Shown one piece after another: positions 25,933-38,482 of a DNA stretch of 64,000 nucleotides (the first letter of the stretch is position 1; each line of letters opens with the position of its first letter). The notes under the pieces were generated by a model. That model was not told the origin of the DNA. It made no database searches and worked only from the letters and a program-made list of their open reading frames with translations. The translations under genes were made by a program, and so were the position numbers. This DNA comes from Brasenia schreberi (taxonomy: Eukaryota > Streptophyta > Magnoliopsida > Nymphaeales > Cabombaceae): positions 10,752,001 through 10,816,000 of the forward strand of contig JAYKKT010000089.1 of the NCBI GenBank assembly GCA_036023115.1. The letters are read 5' to 3'.

Positions 25933-26386
25933 ACGTCGAACTGATAAACCCGTCCAAGCATATCTAGCGAAGGATACACGGAGGTGCTTGATTTGATTCA
26001 GACAACAAATTGATCCTGTAATGAAAATGATTGCTTTTGAAGAAGGTTGGCCCTTGGAAGCAGTTACCTGTCTCTGTCTGCATATAAACTCTCGTTTTCG
26101 TGGAGCACTATGGACCACTTTCATAGAAACCATCGAAAGAACATGGCTTATCTTTTGCATATTGTTGCAGACGACGACGACTCAACTCAAATGGCACGTA
26201 TAGTTCCGTTTAGGGTTGGCAACAGCACGGGTCGGGGACGGGTGACGGTTATACCCATACTAGGCCCCGACCCGAACCTTAACGGATGGGTACGGGTTTT
26301 CTTTTCTCTAATGAGTATGGGATAGATACAGGACACAAAAACAGGTCATGTAAATACATACATATGTATATATACAAACATAACAC

Positions 26387-26426
<40 letters not shown>

Positions 26427-28740
26427 AGAGAGCGTTTGGATCCTACCCACCATTGATGCTCTAACTATAACGTCGTTCACCTAATTAAATCGAGTGCAGA
26501 GGGTACACGACATAGTTTCATTATGATCTCAGATATAATATATCTGCCACGCAAAAATTAAAAATCAAATTTTGCTTACTGCTTAAATGAGGGTGGAAAC
26601 GCGCCTCTCTCAATACATTTACACCCTCTGAACAAATCAACCTTGTCTGAACTCTAACTTGTCTCTTACTGTATTTTCCAAACATGCATCAATTGCAAGG
26701 CCTCCTGATGAGTCTAGCTAACGCTAAAATTCGCCTCTCACCAACATTAGGTCCCCATTTATTCAGAATAATCACAACGGACGTTTTTGTCGCATGCATT
26801 GATTAGAAAAATAGAGAAAAAGAATGCACTCTCATCTGATCTGAGACGTAAAAAAATTGTGTTCTTTGTCTATATGTCGTTGAGGAATTATTCGAGTCTA
26901 TCTTGATCACCTCTGGCAAACACTTGCTTTCCATTTTCTTCGAGCAAAATCTCCTGCAGGTGTTGAGACCATTTAATATTTTGGCCATTTGTTAGTATGG
27001 GGTTGATGAATTGGGCATCAAGATTTAACCAAGTACATGATCCACTGAAGGTTGCCGTTTAAAACAATATTCGACAGATTGTCCTTGCCTATTATTAATA
27101 ATGGTGGAAGTCTGCCATGATAACTGCAATAATTTGTTATAGGTTAAATTTGATTTATAGATCTGCCCTTGAGACCTTTCTTGTGTTTAAAATAACAGTT
27201 CTTTGCCGGTGGCATGACGCGAGTGTCCGTACTTTCCTATTTTTTTGGTAGTCGACCCCTGGGAGAGCCCATCATAAGTTTTAGAGGCTTCAACTCTCTC
27301 AAATGGAGGTGAAGTCACAGCTATTTACTTTCTATCTTTGCGTTAACTGAGGGACGTAGAATTAAGATGATACAAATGAAAGCTAGAGCCATTTTCAAAA
27401 TTATCATTTGAGGGTGTGTTTGATTCGTGGTATGAGGCTCCTATTACTAGAACTGCCGGCTTAGAACTATGCGACTTATAATGATGGTTTCGAAGAACTA
27501 TGGCTTGTGTTTAATTCGCAAGTGATATCGATGATTGAGTTTATATGAAAGGTGAGATAGAAGAAGGTGCTTAGGTTTTTGTATGAAGCCTCTTAATCTA
27601 GTTTTTTCTTTTTAATACTGAAGTTTTCAACTCAAATTGACATATGGAACGTTAATAATGGATTTGGTATTTGATGCACAATGGAACTTATTGAAATTGC
27701 AAATATAAAAAATCATGGTCCAATTCTTTTGGAACATGAGAATCATGTGTCAATGGTAACAACCATTTAGATGCCAATATAGATTGAATCTCCATACATA
27801 CATACATCATATATAGAGATAGGTTATATCTGCCCACTACTAATGCTACTCATTCATTTTCAATCATTTCTTTTAAGAGTATAAATATAATAATATTGTT
27901 TAATTCTTTCTCGAAAACCCTTAAAAAATTTAAGCTATACTCATCTTATCGAAAACAATGTGTGTTATGTCAAGGTTGGGCAAGATTCGATTTATATAGA
28001 GAGAGAGACTCTTTCATCGGGACGGACCATTCACTGCACGGAAAATCAACATCATGAAAAGCAAAACATGTTATTCTAACAAAAGCTTGTTAATCAACAA
28101 ATCGGATGAGAATAATAGACAAGGAATGACTCGAAAAAGTGTCACATCACCGACAAATCAATGGCGGAAAATCCAAAGGAAATTATGCATGAAATTACTA
28201 TGGTTCATAGGCTATCAAGAAGATAGGCCATCTGTTTCCAATGGATCAACATCCGCAATTCCAAGCACCCATATGTCACTTCACACGCCACGCCTGAAAA
28301 TTCATAAATTCTACAACAACAGGAACACCATTTATCTATCGAGTAACAAATGCTGCTTCTGAAGAGATTACGATCATTGTCTTAAAACTCATAGGTATTG
28401 TTGTGATAGTTTGTGATATCCAGGTGAAAGATATGCTGAAGTTCTGAACAAACTCGAACAAGGGATCTCAAAGAATTGTGTAATTTAAACGTCAAAAAAT
28501 TATGAACGTTTGCCTCCAAAGAAAAGAACAACTAGAAAAATCACAGAAAAACAGCATGCAGCCATGTTAGTATACACAACAATTGAAGAGAGAATACTCG
28601 AAAGTACAAAATTTATACTAATACAATATAAGTATTACTAAAGATAGTTCAGAACTCAGGTTCAAACTTACGACCTAATATTTAAAATAGAAAGTAGATG
28701 AAAGGGAAGAGCAACACCTATATACAACCGTACATAAACA
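25933..28740. other. Intergenic, no gene seen
   Basis: A hAT-like word cluster begins near 26214 (GGGTTGGCAACAGCACGGG), followed by an AT tract at 26390-26424. The rest is AT-rich without supported coding sequence; the 102-codon frame at 28054-28362 is not recognised. Confidence 0.5.
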
Positions 28741-28748
28741 CCTATATG

Positions 28749-28921
28749 TAGTGGCGGACCTAAGAATTTTTTGAGGGGAGGAGGCGTACTTTGTGCGAGA
28801 CACTCATATTTCACGTTCACAAAACATAACATGTGTATTTCCCTATACACAGTGGCGAACCTAGGAATTTTTCTTATTTCAAGTGAAACACGTGACTCAC
28901 CTCGCCTTAGATCCACCAATG
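28749..28921. mobile_element. 173-bp TIR element with 8-bp target duplication
   Basis: Left end TAGTGGCGGACCTAAG and right end CTTAGATCCACCAATG are inverted repeats. Flanks CCTATATG (28741-28748) and CCTATATA (28922-28929) match at 7 of 8 positions, which fits the hAT superfamily. A second internal start-like word AGTGGCGAACCTAGG lies at about 28852, suggesting internal duplication or nesting. Confidence 0.75.
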
Positions 28922-28929
28922 CCTATATA

Positions 28930-30710
28930 TGACACTCACACGGAGATACAGGTACTATTTTTAAGCCATGCGCTGGAGAACCCATGCATGGTCCATAACC
29001 TTGTCCAACACCACAAGGAAAGGGGAGCAGACCCTTCTCAAGTAAATTAATACCTCACCGAAATGCAACATCGTCACGTCATCTTTATTATGCAGAAAGC
29101 AGATATCCTTTCAGTCTCTTCACTATTTCTTCAGTTGCACCCTCGTAGTATGTCATCCTTGCCTTTGGAAAAAAGAAATGTCATCCCGAACTGCCTTAAC
29201 GTTGCCTTCAAATTAATGGCTCCTAAGAGCATTTCCAAATAAACTTTGATTCTCCATCTACGTCTGAGAGAGCTGGATAATCAAAACTTGCACGATGGTT
29301 TCAGGTCACAAGAACGGGACTGTCTTCTGAAATCACATGTTTGATGAACCAACAACCATCACACCTATGACCACAACGAATGTACAGTATCCAGTATTTA
29401 CACATTACTCAATTGTGGTACACCTTCCTTGCGCTCACAAAACCTAGATTTTGAAGAATTGAACGCTACCAACAAGCTTAAACTACAACCCAATGAGAAG
29501 AACTATTGCGACATTAATTTGTGATTTGCTTTCAGATTTTACAGGGGTGTTATTACACCGCCATGTCATTTGAAGGTGAACCAGGTAGAAACAACAAGGT
29601 GTACGAAACTCGACATGATCTTGACAATGCAAATGAAAGAGAAAACCATGATCCTCATTTTACTTGTCAAGAGATTTGTCACACGAGCTTCTGCAACAAA
29701 GGAACGCAATTTGTGGTCTTACTGGAAAGAAAAGGCAAAAAACTCGGGTGCTTTGATCATATTTCAATTGTATATCACAAAATTCCAAGAAAAGCACCGG
29801 AGAACAATTCCTGTGAATGTGAATAAACCGAGAAAACAGTGTCCTCACGTCCAAGACAAAAGAATAACTTCCCACAAACCCAAAAAGCTGAGTGTGGCAG
29901 TAAAGCACCACAACCAGAGTGAAACAGGAAACCAACGTTACCAAGCAATTAAAATAAAACTAAATACAATCGCTGGTATATCATCCAGTTATCATGCAAG
30001 AGAAAATTGGCCAACTTTCACAATCCTCCTACAGCTAGATCAAATAAAAGTTTGCAACGTCATCCAATGATCGATCGGATGCATTTTCTTCACAATAGGA
30101 ACAACAAGAGAATGATAACTATAGCATGAAAGTCACAGGGTTGTTTGATCATCGCCTCTGCAGATAGAATAAAATTAACACCCATGCTCATTCTCTCTTC
30201 TAGCAACATCTAAAAAATACACAGGATTAACAAGATACTTGGTTAAATAACACAGGGCTGCTGAAACAAGATTACCAAGTCATCATAGCGAATACTGGTA
30301 GTTATCTCCTGTCTTGCTATTGTACGTGAAGTCTGAAGCTAGGGAGACCTGCATGGTGATCAAACTGGCAAAGCTACAAACAGACGTCTAAGCTCTTCTC
30401 CTCTCAAAAAAGTACTACCTTTTTTTATACCTCTTCTCTCAAAAAGCTCTCCTCCTTCATTGTGAAGTATCAATTTTGCAAGACTAATAAATAGCATGTG
30501 GTGTTTGTTCACACAATTTGTGTTTCAATTTGTTGCCAAAAGGATACTACTCATTCTCAGTATGATAGCTCATTCATGTCGTAGGCTCATACACCATAGA
30601 GATGTCCAGATTTATGCCTCAACCATCATGCAGGAGAATTTTCTACTTCCTTTCAAGATAGATTCTTCATGAAGTTCCTGGAGACATATTCAAGTCACAC
30701 ATGCACGTAT
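28930..30710. other. Intergenic, no gene seen
   Basis: Two overlapping plus-strand frames (29521-29826, 101 codons; 29570-30070, 166 codons) have no domain I recognise and no splice context. They are not called as genes. Confidence 0.45.
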
Positions 30711-31031
30711 TGTAAGAAAATGAATTCAACTGAAATTTTATTGAATGAACCTCTCAAAAGAGAGGGGTTTTACAGAGTCAGGCCATTGGCCTTCTTAATA
30801 TCTTACACAGCACCAAAGTGGTGCTGTTATACAAATATACACTGGTATCCAACGGCTACACCATCTAGCTGTTACAGTTCTCCCCACGGATACAATTCTA
30901 GTAGTTGGAAGCTTGGCTGCTTGCCGACCATTAAGACTTCTTCTATCCTGGTTGACCATTTAGTCTTCTCCTTTATATCGATGGCATCCCTTCTCTTGAC
31001 ATGGTTGAATCTTCATACCTCATTCTTAACA
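30711..31031 (-). repeat. 3' LTR of the non-autonomous copia element
   Basis: Plus-strand ends TGTAAGAAAATG and ATTCTTAACA. Shares CATTGGCCTTCTTAATATCT and GTATCCAACGGCTACACCAT with its partner. Confidence 0.9.
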
Positions 31032-31048
31032 CCTCCCCTCAAACTAAC
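31032..31048 (-). other. Polypurine tract of the non-autonomous copia element
   Basis: Minus-strand GTTAGTTTGAGGGGAGG directly precedes the TGTTAAGAATGAGG start of the 3' LTR. Confidence 0.85.
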
Positions 31049-33038
31049 AATATCAACTTACAGTTTGCTAGAGAGTGATTGGAGTCTTATATCTCTCTTC
31101 AATACTTTTCTTTTTGTTTCTTTGCTCAAGTTTACGTTTGTTTTGTAATCTTTTATTTTAATACTTGCAAGAAAACTTATAGGATTAATCCTCAATGAAA
31201 GTATTAAGATCCCATAACTCAACCTTGTCTGTTTTTCAAATAATTTTTTTAATGAAAAACATTGATCATCTAAGTAGGATCGTTAAATATAACAAATAAT
31301 TTCATGAATCATCGCAAATTCATGATATTACAAAAAGCCTTGGTATACCAAAAAAGCTTTAAGGCTAAACTCAAACCCGAGTTTTAAAAACAAACTTGAA
31401 CCCAAACAAGCATTAAGGCTAAGTTCAAACCATCCAAATCAAACAAGTTTTAATGTTAAGCTAAATCCATCCAAATACGTCAAGGCCATTAAATAACTCA
31501 CAATCTCAAATGTGATTCTATGATTCTAAGAATAAGATAATCCATCAAGATTATCAAAAAAAGGTTTTAAAGATTTATAATCAACTTATTTTCTAAGAAT
31601 CTTTTCACATAAAATGTTTGTGTCAAAAAACAAGAATTCTTTGAATGCAATTTTTAGCAAATGAATAGTCAATACTCAAGGCAAAACTCTTTTATGCATT
31701 ATTTTCAAATACTTTTATCAAGCAAAAGGTTATCAAGATAACAATAAGTGTATTTTCAACATTGACTCATCTCCAACCAATAGCAAACAACATGAAACAC
31801 CTTAATAACAAAGATCTTCAACAAAAGGCCAATAAATGTGACATATAGCCACAACACAGAGATTTTAATCACATGAAAATGCAACTTTAAAGTTATCAAG
31901 ATCACAAATTATCAAATATTAATAAGTGTATCTTCAAACATTAACTAATCTCCAATCAATAGTCCACAATGTGAAGCACCTTAATCACAAATTCTTTAAC
32001 AAAAGGCCAACAAAAGTGACATGTAGTCACAATATGAAGATCTTAATCACGCAAAGATGCAACTTATTATCTTTATTATCTAACAAACAGAAGTCAATCA
32101 ATCGATAAAACATCATAAAAAATATCAATAACCGAAAGAAACACACCTGCATGAATGCCAAACACGATCAAATCGGATCCAGACATAGGCACGAGTCTAG
32201 ATCCACGACCAACAAAATCTCATATCTAACACAAAATGGGTTTAGATGTAGGACCTGACTACATATAAATGTATCCCCGACTCTCTACCAAAAACAGGGG
32301 ACCTCTCTCTCCTTCTTTCGTCGTTGGTGTCGACCCCATCCAACTCCTCGCCACCACCTGGACCGTCGCATCTTGGCATCCACAACTACAAGCCGAATTG
32401 CCACAACCCAGCCGTTGGAACCAACAATATGCCTCTCCCACTTCCTCTCCTACCTCTTTATTCTTCTCTCTCTTCTCTCTCTCTCTCTCTGTTGGTGCGC
32501 AGTGAAGCTAAAATCGCCTTTAGCCGCCATCATCACTACCACCTCCATCCGCCATTGATTAGCCACCAAAATCACCATCGAGTTCACTCAAAACTGCCAT
32601 CTCCACTCTGATTAGCCACCACCATTCCCATCCACTGAAACCCTTTCTCTCGCAATTGGGGAAATGGCAAGCGGTTCTCTCCCGCAATCTTAGAAAACCC
32701 TTGCAGAGCAAGGAAGTCTTTTAATCAAGAAAAGTCAATCCATTTTGGGTCATCGTTCTCCACACCATGTACATCTCGGAGGCAGTAATGGCGTGGAATG
32801 TTTTCAGATTTTGTACGGCACTCAGAGGGCTTGGCTCTATCACGATCATTTGGCATCATGGGCAATAAGGACTACTAGTTGTGGTCACTGATTACGCCCA
32901 TGCGGTGCACCATGGTGGTCTTCAATCCCTTAGTGCATGCTTGATCCGCAGAGAGCCAATCACCACTGCAACTAACTAAGACCATTGTTGCCGATCGTCC
33001 ATCACCGTAGAGCCACGACTGACACACCATCGAATCAC

Positions 33039-33053
33039 GTGCTCCAATACCAT
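33039..33053 (-). other. Primer-binding site of the non-autonomous copia element
   Basis: Minus-strand TGGTATTGGAGCACG abuts the 5' LTR end and resembles the initiator-Met tRNA type site TGGTATCAGAGC. Confidence 0.8.
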
Positions 33054-33374
33054 GTAAGAAAATGAATTCTAACTTAAATTTTATTTAGTGAATCTCTCCA
33101 AAGAGAGGGTTTTTACAGAATCAGACCATTGGCCTTCTTAATATCTTACACAGCATAAAAGTGGTGCTTTCATACAAATATGCGTTGGTATCCAACGGCT
33201 ACACCATCTAGCCATTACAGTTCTCCTCACAAGTACAAATCTAGTTGTTGGGAAGCTTGGTTGCTTGTTGACTGTTAGACTTTTCCCATCCTCGATGACC
33301 GTTTAGTCTTCTCCTTTCTATCGACGACATCCCTTCTCTTGACATGGTTGAGTCTTTGTACCTCATTCTTAATA
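33054..33374 (-). repeat. 5' LTR of the non-autonomous copia element
   Basis: Same length as its partner; the terminal plus-strand TAACA has become TAATA. Confidence 0.9.
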
Positions 33375-33379
33375 CTTAT

Positions 33380-34445
33380 GTGTTTGCACATATACACAGA
33401 AAGACAGCCACATGCATGCATCATATGCACACACACATAATGTGCAGATCTTTGAACATTCACGCATTTAAGTGTTAAATGAGATAGTTCATGTCCTTTT
33501 GGCACCAAACTCTTAACAGCCTAATGCACATATCTTAAACACTTACTAAAGTAGCAAAATGATATTTACAATTAATTAGTTCCCCATAAAAGGCTATTCA
33601 AATTGAATGGTTTCATTTGCAAACTTTTACTTTGCAAACCTTTACTAAATCAGATAAGACGTTTCCTTCTTTCTTTCTCTAATAGTTCCCTTTAGACCAA
33701 CCACATTCTACTTCTTGTAACATATTGTTAGTACCTCTTGACTCTAGTATCATCCTAGACCTTTCTTTCGCATTTGGACAAGCTCTGAGGTCAAGCACAT
33801 ATTGAGTTGTCAAAATTTTTTGGTCACCAGAAAGACGGGGCAATGCCATCCATAAAATGAGATATTGCCCCACCTCTTCATGGTCTTTTATGTTTCCTTC
33901 ATTTTTGTCAGCCTTAATCTGTTCATATTCTCTTAAAGAATGTAGGATTTCACATGTCACACACATCACAGAACTGTTTAAAATTTAAAACCAATAAATC
34001 AAAAAGAACACTAATTGATTAATTTATCTCTGTTCTACCGAGCAGCAAAACCAAACACAAGACTTCTTTTCATGACCTAGCCAAAAAAAAAAAGATTCAC
34101 CAAGAGTCAAATGCAGCGAAACACTGCCAAATACAGATAGTGGTTGTTGAGAAAATATTAAGAACGGAATGGCCTGTGGTTACAGGGAAAACCAAGGGCT
34201 ATTACAGTAGAAACATAAAATCTGACACATCAACAGATTTGATTGAATTTGTCATGTATTACATGCAGAGTTCAGAGAGACATTCAGGCCCTAATCTTCA
34301 TTTGGTAAGCAGGATCAAGACTTGTATTAGAACACACCAGCTACCAACCTCCAGCAAACAATATTGGTTCCTAGAGGATATAAGACACTTCATGTACTTC
34401 ATGGAAACCATGAATACATCAATAAATGAAGCTCCAAATTATTAC
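33380..34445. other. No supported gene; unassigned minus-strand frame
   Basis: A 96-codon minus-strand frame at 33679-33969 contains LPRLSGDQKILTTQYVLDLR. It reads like real protein but I cannot assign it. It lies where later TOM40 exons would be expected, yet it does not match them. Confidence 0.4.
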
Positions 34446-36620
34446 CTGGATATAGTTAGCACCATAAGGTTCTGAAACTGATCCTGAAATCTTTACCCTG
34501 CACATGGAAAAACAACCGACATTAAAAAAACACCCTTCTAGTTCATTTTCTCAGTTTCCAATGTATTTCTGTGAAATATCGATTAGTTATAGGAAAATAA
34601 AATCTGCTGAGTACAGACACAAGTCAAAGATATTACCAGATACATGTGCAGGGGATGTAAGTCCACATGCAAACAAACCAATATGACAACCAGCTTTGTG
34701 ATATTTTCAGTCATATGGGGAAAAAGGCACTTAGGTTGATAGGAAAACTTTTCAGTATTAATACTTTCATTCGTAAAATAAGGCTGACAGGTATCAGACA
34801 AAAGGCACACCTTGTCAGAACATACAATTCTCTTCACTATTCTTCTTTGTTGCCATTTGGATGATCAACTGAAAAATCACCTGGTCATATCAGGCATTCA
34901 TGCTTTTGCTCTTTCTTGAGGGCATCCTCGTTTATCTAGAAATCTGGAATAATAAGGTGTGTAATGAACTGTTGCATATCTAAATTGAAATCCGAAATAA
35001 GAAGGAAACTGACAAAAGGTTTTCCTGCTAATCCTGGTTTCTCTGGCAAGTGCATGGATCAGAAGCAAAAAGTGATGTAGATCTTGAAGCTCCTGAAGTT
35101 CATCCGATTCTCATTGGAGATTTAGAATGCAATATTCTGGATTTTCATCCGATTCTCATTAGAGATTTAGAATGCAATATTCTGGATTATCTTTTTCTTT
35201 TGGGGGGGGGTGGGGGGGGGGGGTTAGGAAAAGAGCATTATCCTCCATACACAATCAACATTGCAATCAGTAAGCAGCAAAATGATGTGCTTCTATTGTT
35301 CTTAAAAATTCTGTTACCCGGGAAGATAGAAATATCATGATATTTCACCCAAATAATGTTATTAGCCGCCAAGGCAATCACAATTCTCATAGCCGAGGCT
35401 GGTTTCTGCTTCAGTAGAAGTGGTCACATATAGTTGGAATGTGGTACCATTCAAATATGTACATTTTTTTAGAAATACAATCTGAACAAAATACTCTGTG
35501 AATGAATAAATTAGACAAACATATTTGCTCGAAACTAATTGACTAAAAGAAAACCAACAGCAATGCTTGACACTATAAATCATCAAGCCACTTTCTTGGC
35601 ATCTTAAAGCCCAAAATACAAGATTGTCACATCAAATGCGATGACTTGAGATGAAGACCTGGCAAAAACTCGCGGATGCAGTAGTGAAATGTCCAACCCT
35701 TGGACTTTTAACAGAAGCCATCTCTAAACAATACTAAAATATCCAGTTGATTTCATTAAGCCAAAGGAAAAAGATAATCAAAAGAATAGAACAATTCATA
35801 CAAGCAGTTTCCACTAGCCATTTTATTTCACAGGATATAGGAAAAACTCTTTATGTAGGCTTACCTTGAAATCAAAGTTGAACATGCCTTGATTAGTATA
35901 CTTTTTCCTCAAATTAGGTAAGATACCCCCACAGAATTGTCTCCAGTTATTAGAATCTCCATCAAGGGAAAAATTCATGTCCGTGATCAAGTAAATCTGT
36001 GAAGGATTAAAAAAAATATGATTTTCTACATGAACACAACAGCAGGTTACCTGGGCATTAATGTTCAGAGAAAGATTATTCGTCAAATCACACTTGACTC
36101 TACCAAAAATTTAGCCTCACATCTGTTAATATCATTCCAACAAGCATCAACTGCTAAGTCTTAAACGCAAGCTTGTCCAAGATGATGATTATGCAGATGC
36201 AACAATAGAAGGCATAATCACCCACCTTAGGATCCAAAAGATTGGCTCCAAACTCATAATTGGCAGATGGCACCTTGATATATCCTTTGATTGAGAAGGA
36301 ACCTCCAGAGAAACCATATTAACACTGCCACTGAAGAGGGGGAGTCATAGAACTAAATTTAGTTTGAAAAGTTAGTGACAGACGCCATAATTGGGAAATG
36401 AAAACATTACTCAATTGAGAAGAACCTGTGGCTGAGAAAGAATTTCTTTTCTGGTTCAAATGTTCAGTAAAATCAAAGTGCCAACCCTCAAAAGGTTCTG
36501 GCTGCAAATAAAATGCAATAAGCAACATCGTAGATGACACCTTTCTTGATCCACATATCCAACCTATCAACCTCAAGGATACTTACGTCGTGAATCTGTA
36601 GGAATGCGCTTCAGATTTCA
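34446..36620 (-). pseudogene. TOM40: TOM40 pseudogene with introns kept
   Basis: Six exon-like blocks on the minus strand follow the order of plant TOM40, the beta-barrel pore of the mitochondrial outer-membrane import complex: about 36571-36620 (remnant of the PYEEIHREA region), 36426-36501 (PEPFEGWHFDFTEHLNQK), 36226-36302 (IKVPSANYEFGANLLDPK), 36051-36099 (VKCDLTNNLSLNINAQ), 35865-35996 (ending QGMFNFDFK) and 34446-34497 (GKDFR to GANYIQ). Most have good GT donors and AG acceptors. Breaks: extra bases after LNQK, a frameshift before IKVPSA, a frameshift within the last block, a scrambled first block, and no recognisable C-terminal half. Keeping introns means DNA-level duplication, not retroposition. 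A 40-residue frame at 37163-37282 upstream is not part of the family pattern. Confidence 0.88.
35101..35190. repeat. 45-bp tandem duplication in a TOM40 pseudogene intron
   Basis: Units at 35101 and 35146 both carry CATCCGATTCTCATT and TTTAGAATGCAATATTCTGG. A G-run with one T interruption follows at 35203-35221. Confidence 0.9.
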
Positions 36621-36624
36621 AAGT

Positions 36625-37891
36625 ACCGAAAACTATGAAAAGGTCAATTTGCTGACAGTGGTCGTGGTAAATCCTGCATCCTTCCTATCCAATTCCCATA
36701 AACTCATGTCAGGCATGCAACTAGCGCTACCAATATCAATGAAATGAAAAGAAGAAAGCATCACCAGAAATAGCTTTGAATTTGAATATTCCAGTTCTTG
36801 ATCAATTGGAGAACTTCAAACAATGGAATCCACCTGACAAGATGATAGACACAAAGAGACTTTTCATGGTAAGAGTTAGTCAAATTGTCTTACGTCGTAT
36901 TACAACTATGATCACACGAAAAGTGCCCTCAGAATAGCCCACAATGCATTCTTTTTACTCTGAGAACGGCCATTAAAGTCGATGCAACGGAATACCGTAA
37001 TCAGTATCAGTGAACTTTCGATCAAATGAGTCATTTTCCTCTTCAAACGAACAGGAGAAGGAGATAAAAGGAGTTGGTGAAAGAAAGAAAAACCGCTTAC
37101 TCAGAACATCTCTCTGAATCTCTTCGAAGGGGAACCGCGCAAGGGAGGCTGAACCAACCCACCTTTTGACTCATGACGATGAACATGCGAGTGACGGCCC
37201 TAGCCAAGTGGGCTGTGCAACTATACATCTGGAACCCCCTCAAACTTTTTGACAAGCATCGGAAGATTGGATCATCTGCCATGATGGATTCGCCAGCTAT
37301 GCCAGTCAGACAGGCCCGCCTAAGATTTACTTTTACGGTTTACCCACTCTCTTGTGTTCAATTGAAATGAGACAAGCTCTTCACAGGAGAAGGTCTCAAC
37401 CGAACATGACCTTACACTATAAGTAATTTTTAGTAGAAAACGGAACTCATACTCGTATTTTACTTAAAGATAGTGTTTGACTTTATTGCAAAAATATAGT
37501 TTCTTCACGGAGAGCATTAGCTCTACAGCAGCAGGGTGCTCTAGGGCCGTTGCTACCGGTTGGGGTTCGACTCTGAGAGAGCACAGGTGTGTTAGTCTTC
37601 GACCTCCTCTTATAATTAATATATAAAATCATATCATCTCTACTCATCTTTGACTTTTTTTTATGGTACGAGTACAATTTATAAATTTTCAAAATATTAT
37701 TATTATACTCGTGTCATCCAAAAATAATTGTTTGACATGAGTAAGCAAGGTTAGCAATTCAAACAAATCACCTAAAGGTAATGATACACGGTTAAAATTT
37801 AAAAAGCAAAAGTATTCATGTAAATAAAGTGTCCCTTCATACTTATTTAGATTTGGTAGCACCTAAGAGTACTAAAACATATCCTCTCTCT

Positions 37892-37927
<36 letters not shown>

Positions 37928-38482
37928 ACCTGCACCCATATGTCGGATTGGGCTAGGATGTTTTGTCATAGATGGATTGAGCTTAACCTCTCTCGACCTG
38001 TCTCACTAAAGTAGATCAGACGAGCGAACTACAAACTGGCTTAGAGACGAGCCGCTCGTCTTGTCTTGCAATCCTAACCTAGAATGCCCTTTTTTTTCAT
38101 TGATCAAATTCAGCTCTACGTATTAGTCGAACCTACGACCGTAACTAAATACACTTTTTTTCCCAGTTACAACGGTAGGACGAGGGCAGGTACGCAGCGG
38201 GAATCAAACTCAGTACCTGAGTCTTGTGAGTCGAAAGCCGTGCCAGCAGCTAAAGCTATATATTTGTCCGTTAAAAGCTGTCACGACGCCCTGCTCGTAA
38301 ATGGTTCGGGTTTGTGCCGAAAATCAGATCCGAAGTCCATGGTTCTGGCCTCTTTCCCGTTCTCAACCATCGGGATCAGAAGCAGAGCCGAACCGTTGTG
38401 GCAGCCCTAGTGGACTCGCAAACTTAGAGCAGGAACGCGAGTTGTGCAAGCCGATCGAGAGAAGGGAGCGGAAGGTAATCAA
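36625..38482. other. Region between the TOM40 pseudogene and MOS4
   Basis: No supported gene. It contains an AT tract at 37896-37922. The last few hundred bases, GC-richer from about 38160, should include the MOS4 promoter and 5' leader. Confidence 0.5.

Larger units (their letters stand above)
30711..33374 (-). mobile_element. Non-autonomous copia-type LTR element, 2.7 kb
   Basis: Two 321-bp direct LTRs flank a 2.0-kb interior that lacks gag-pol motifs. Flanks are CGTAT (30706-30710) and CTTAT (33375-33379), a 5-bp duplication with one mismatch. On the minus strand the primer-binding site TGGTATTGGAGCACG follows the 5' LTR directly, and TTTGAGGGGAGG precedes the 3' LTR. It must rely on proteins from other copia elements. 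Part of the interior (about 32260-32700) is more GC-rich and could be captured host DNA. Confidence 0.85.

Noticed and set aside
29521..30070. Two overlapping frames of 101 and 166 codons
   Set aside because: No recognisable motif, biased composition and no conserved splice sites; chance is the simpler reading.
33679..33969. 96-codon minus frame considered as a later TOM40 exon
   Set aside because: Its residues do not match the TOM40 C-terminal half; kept only as an unassigned note.
37097..37282. 61-codon minus frame starting MADDPIF considered as the TOM40 first exon
   Set aside because: It does not resemble the plant TOM40 N-terminus, while a scrambled remnant that does lies at about 36571-36620.
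37500..37600. tRNA-like word GGGGTTCGACTCTGAGAG
   Set aside because: No full cloverleaf with matching acceptor and anticodon arms could be built around it.
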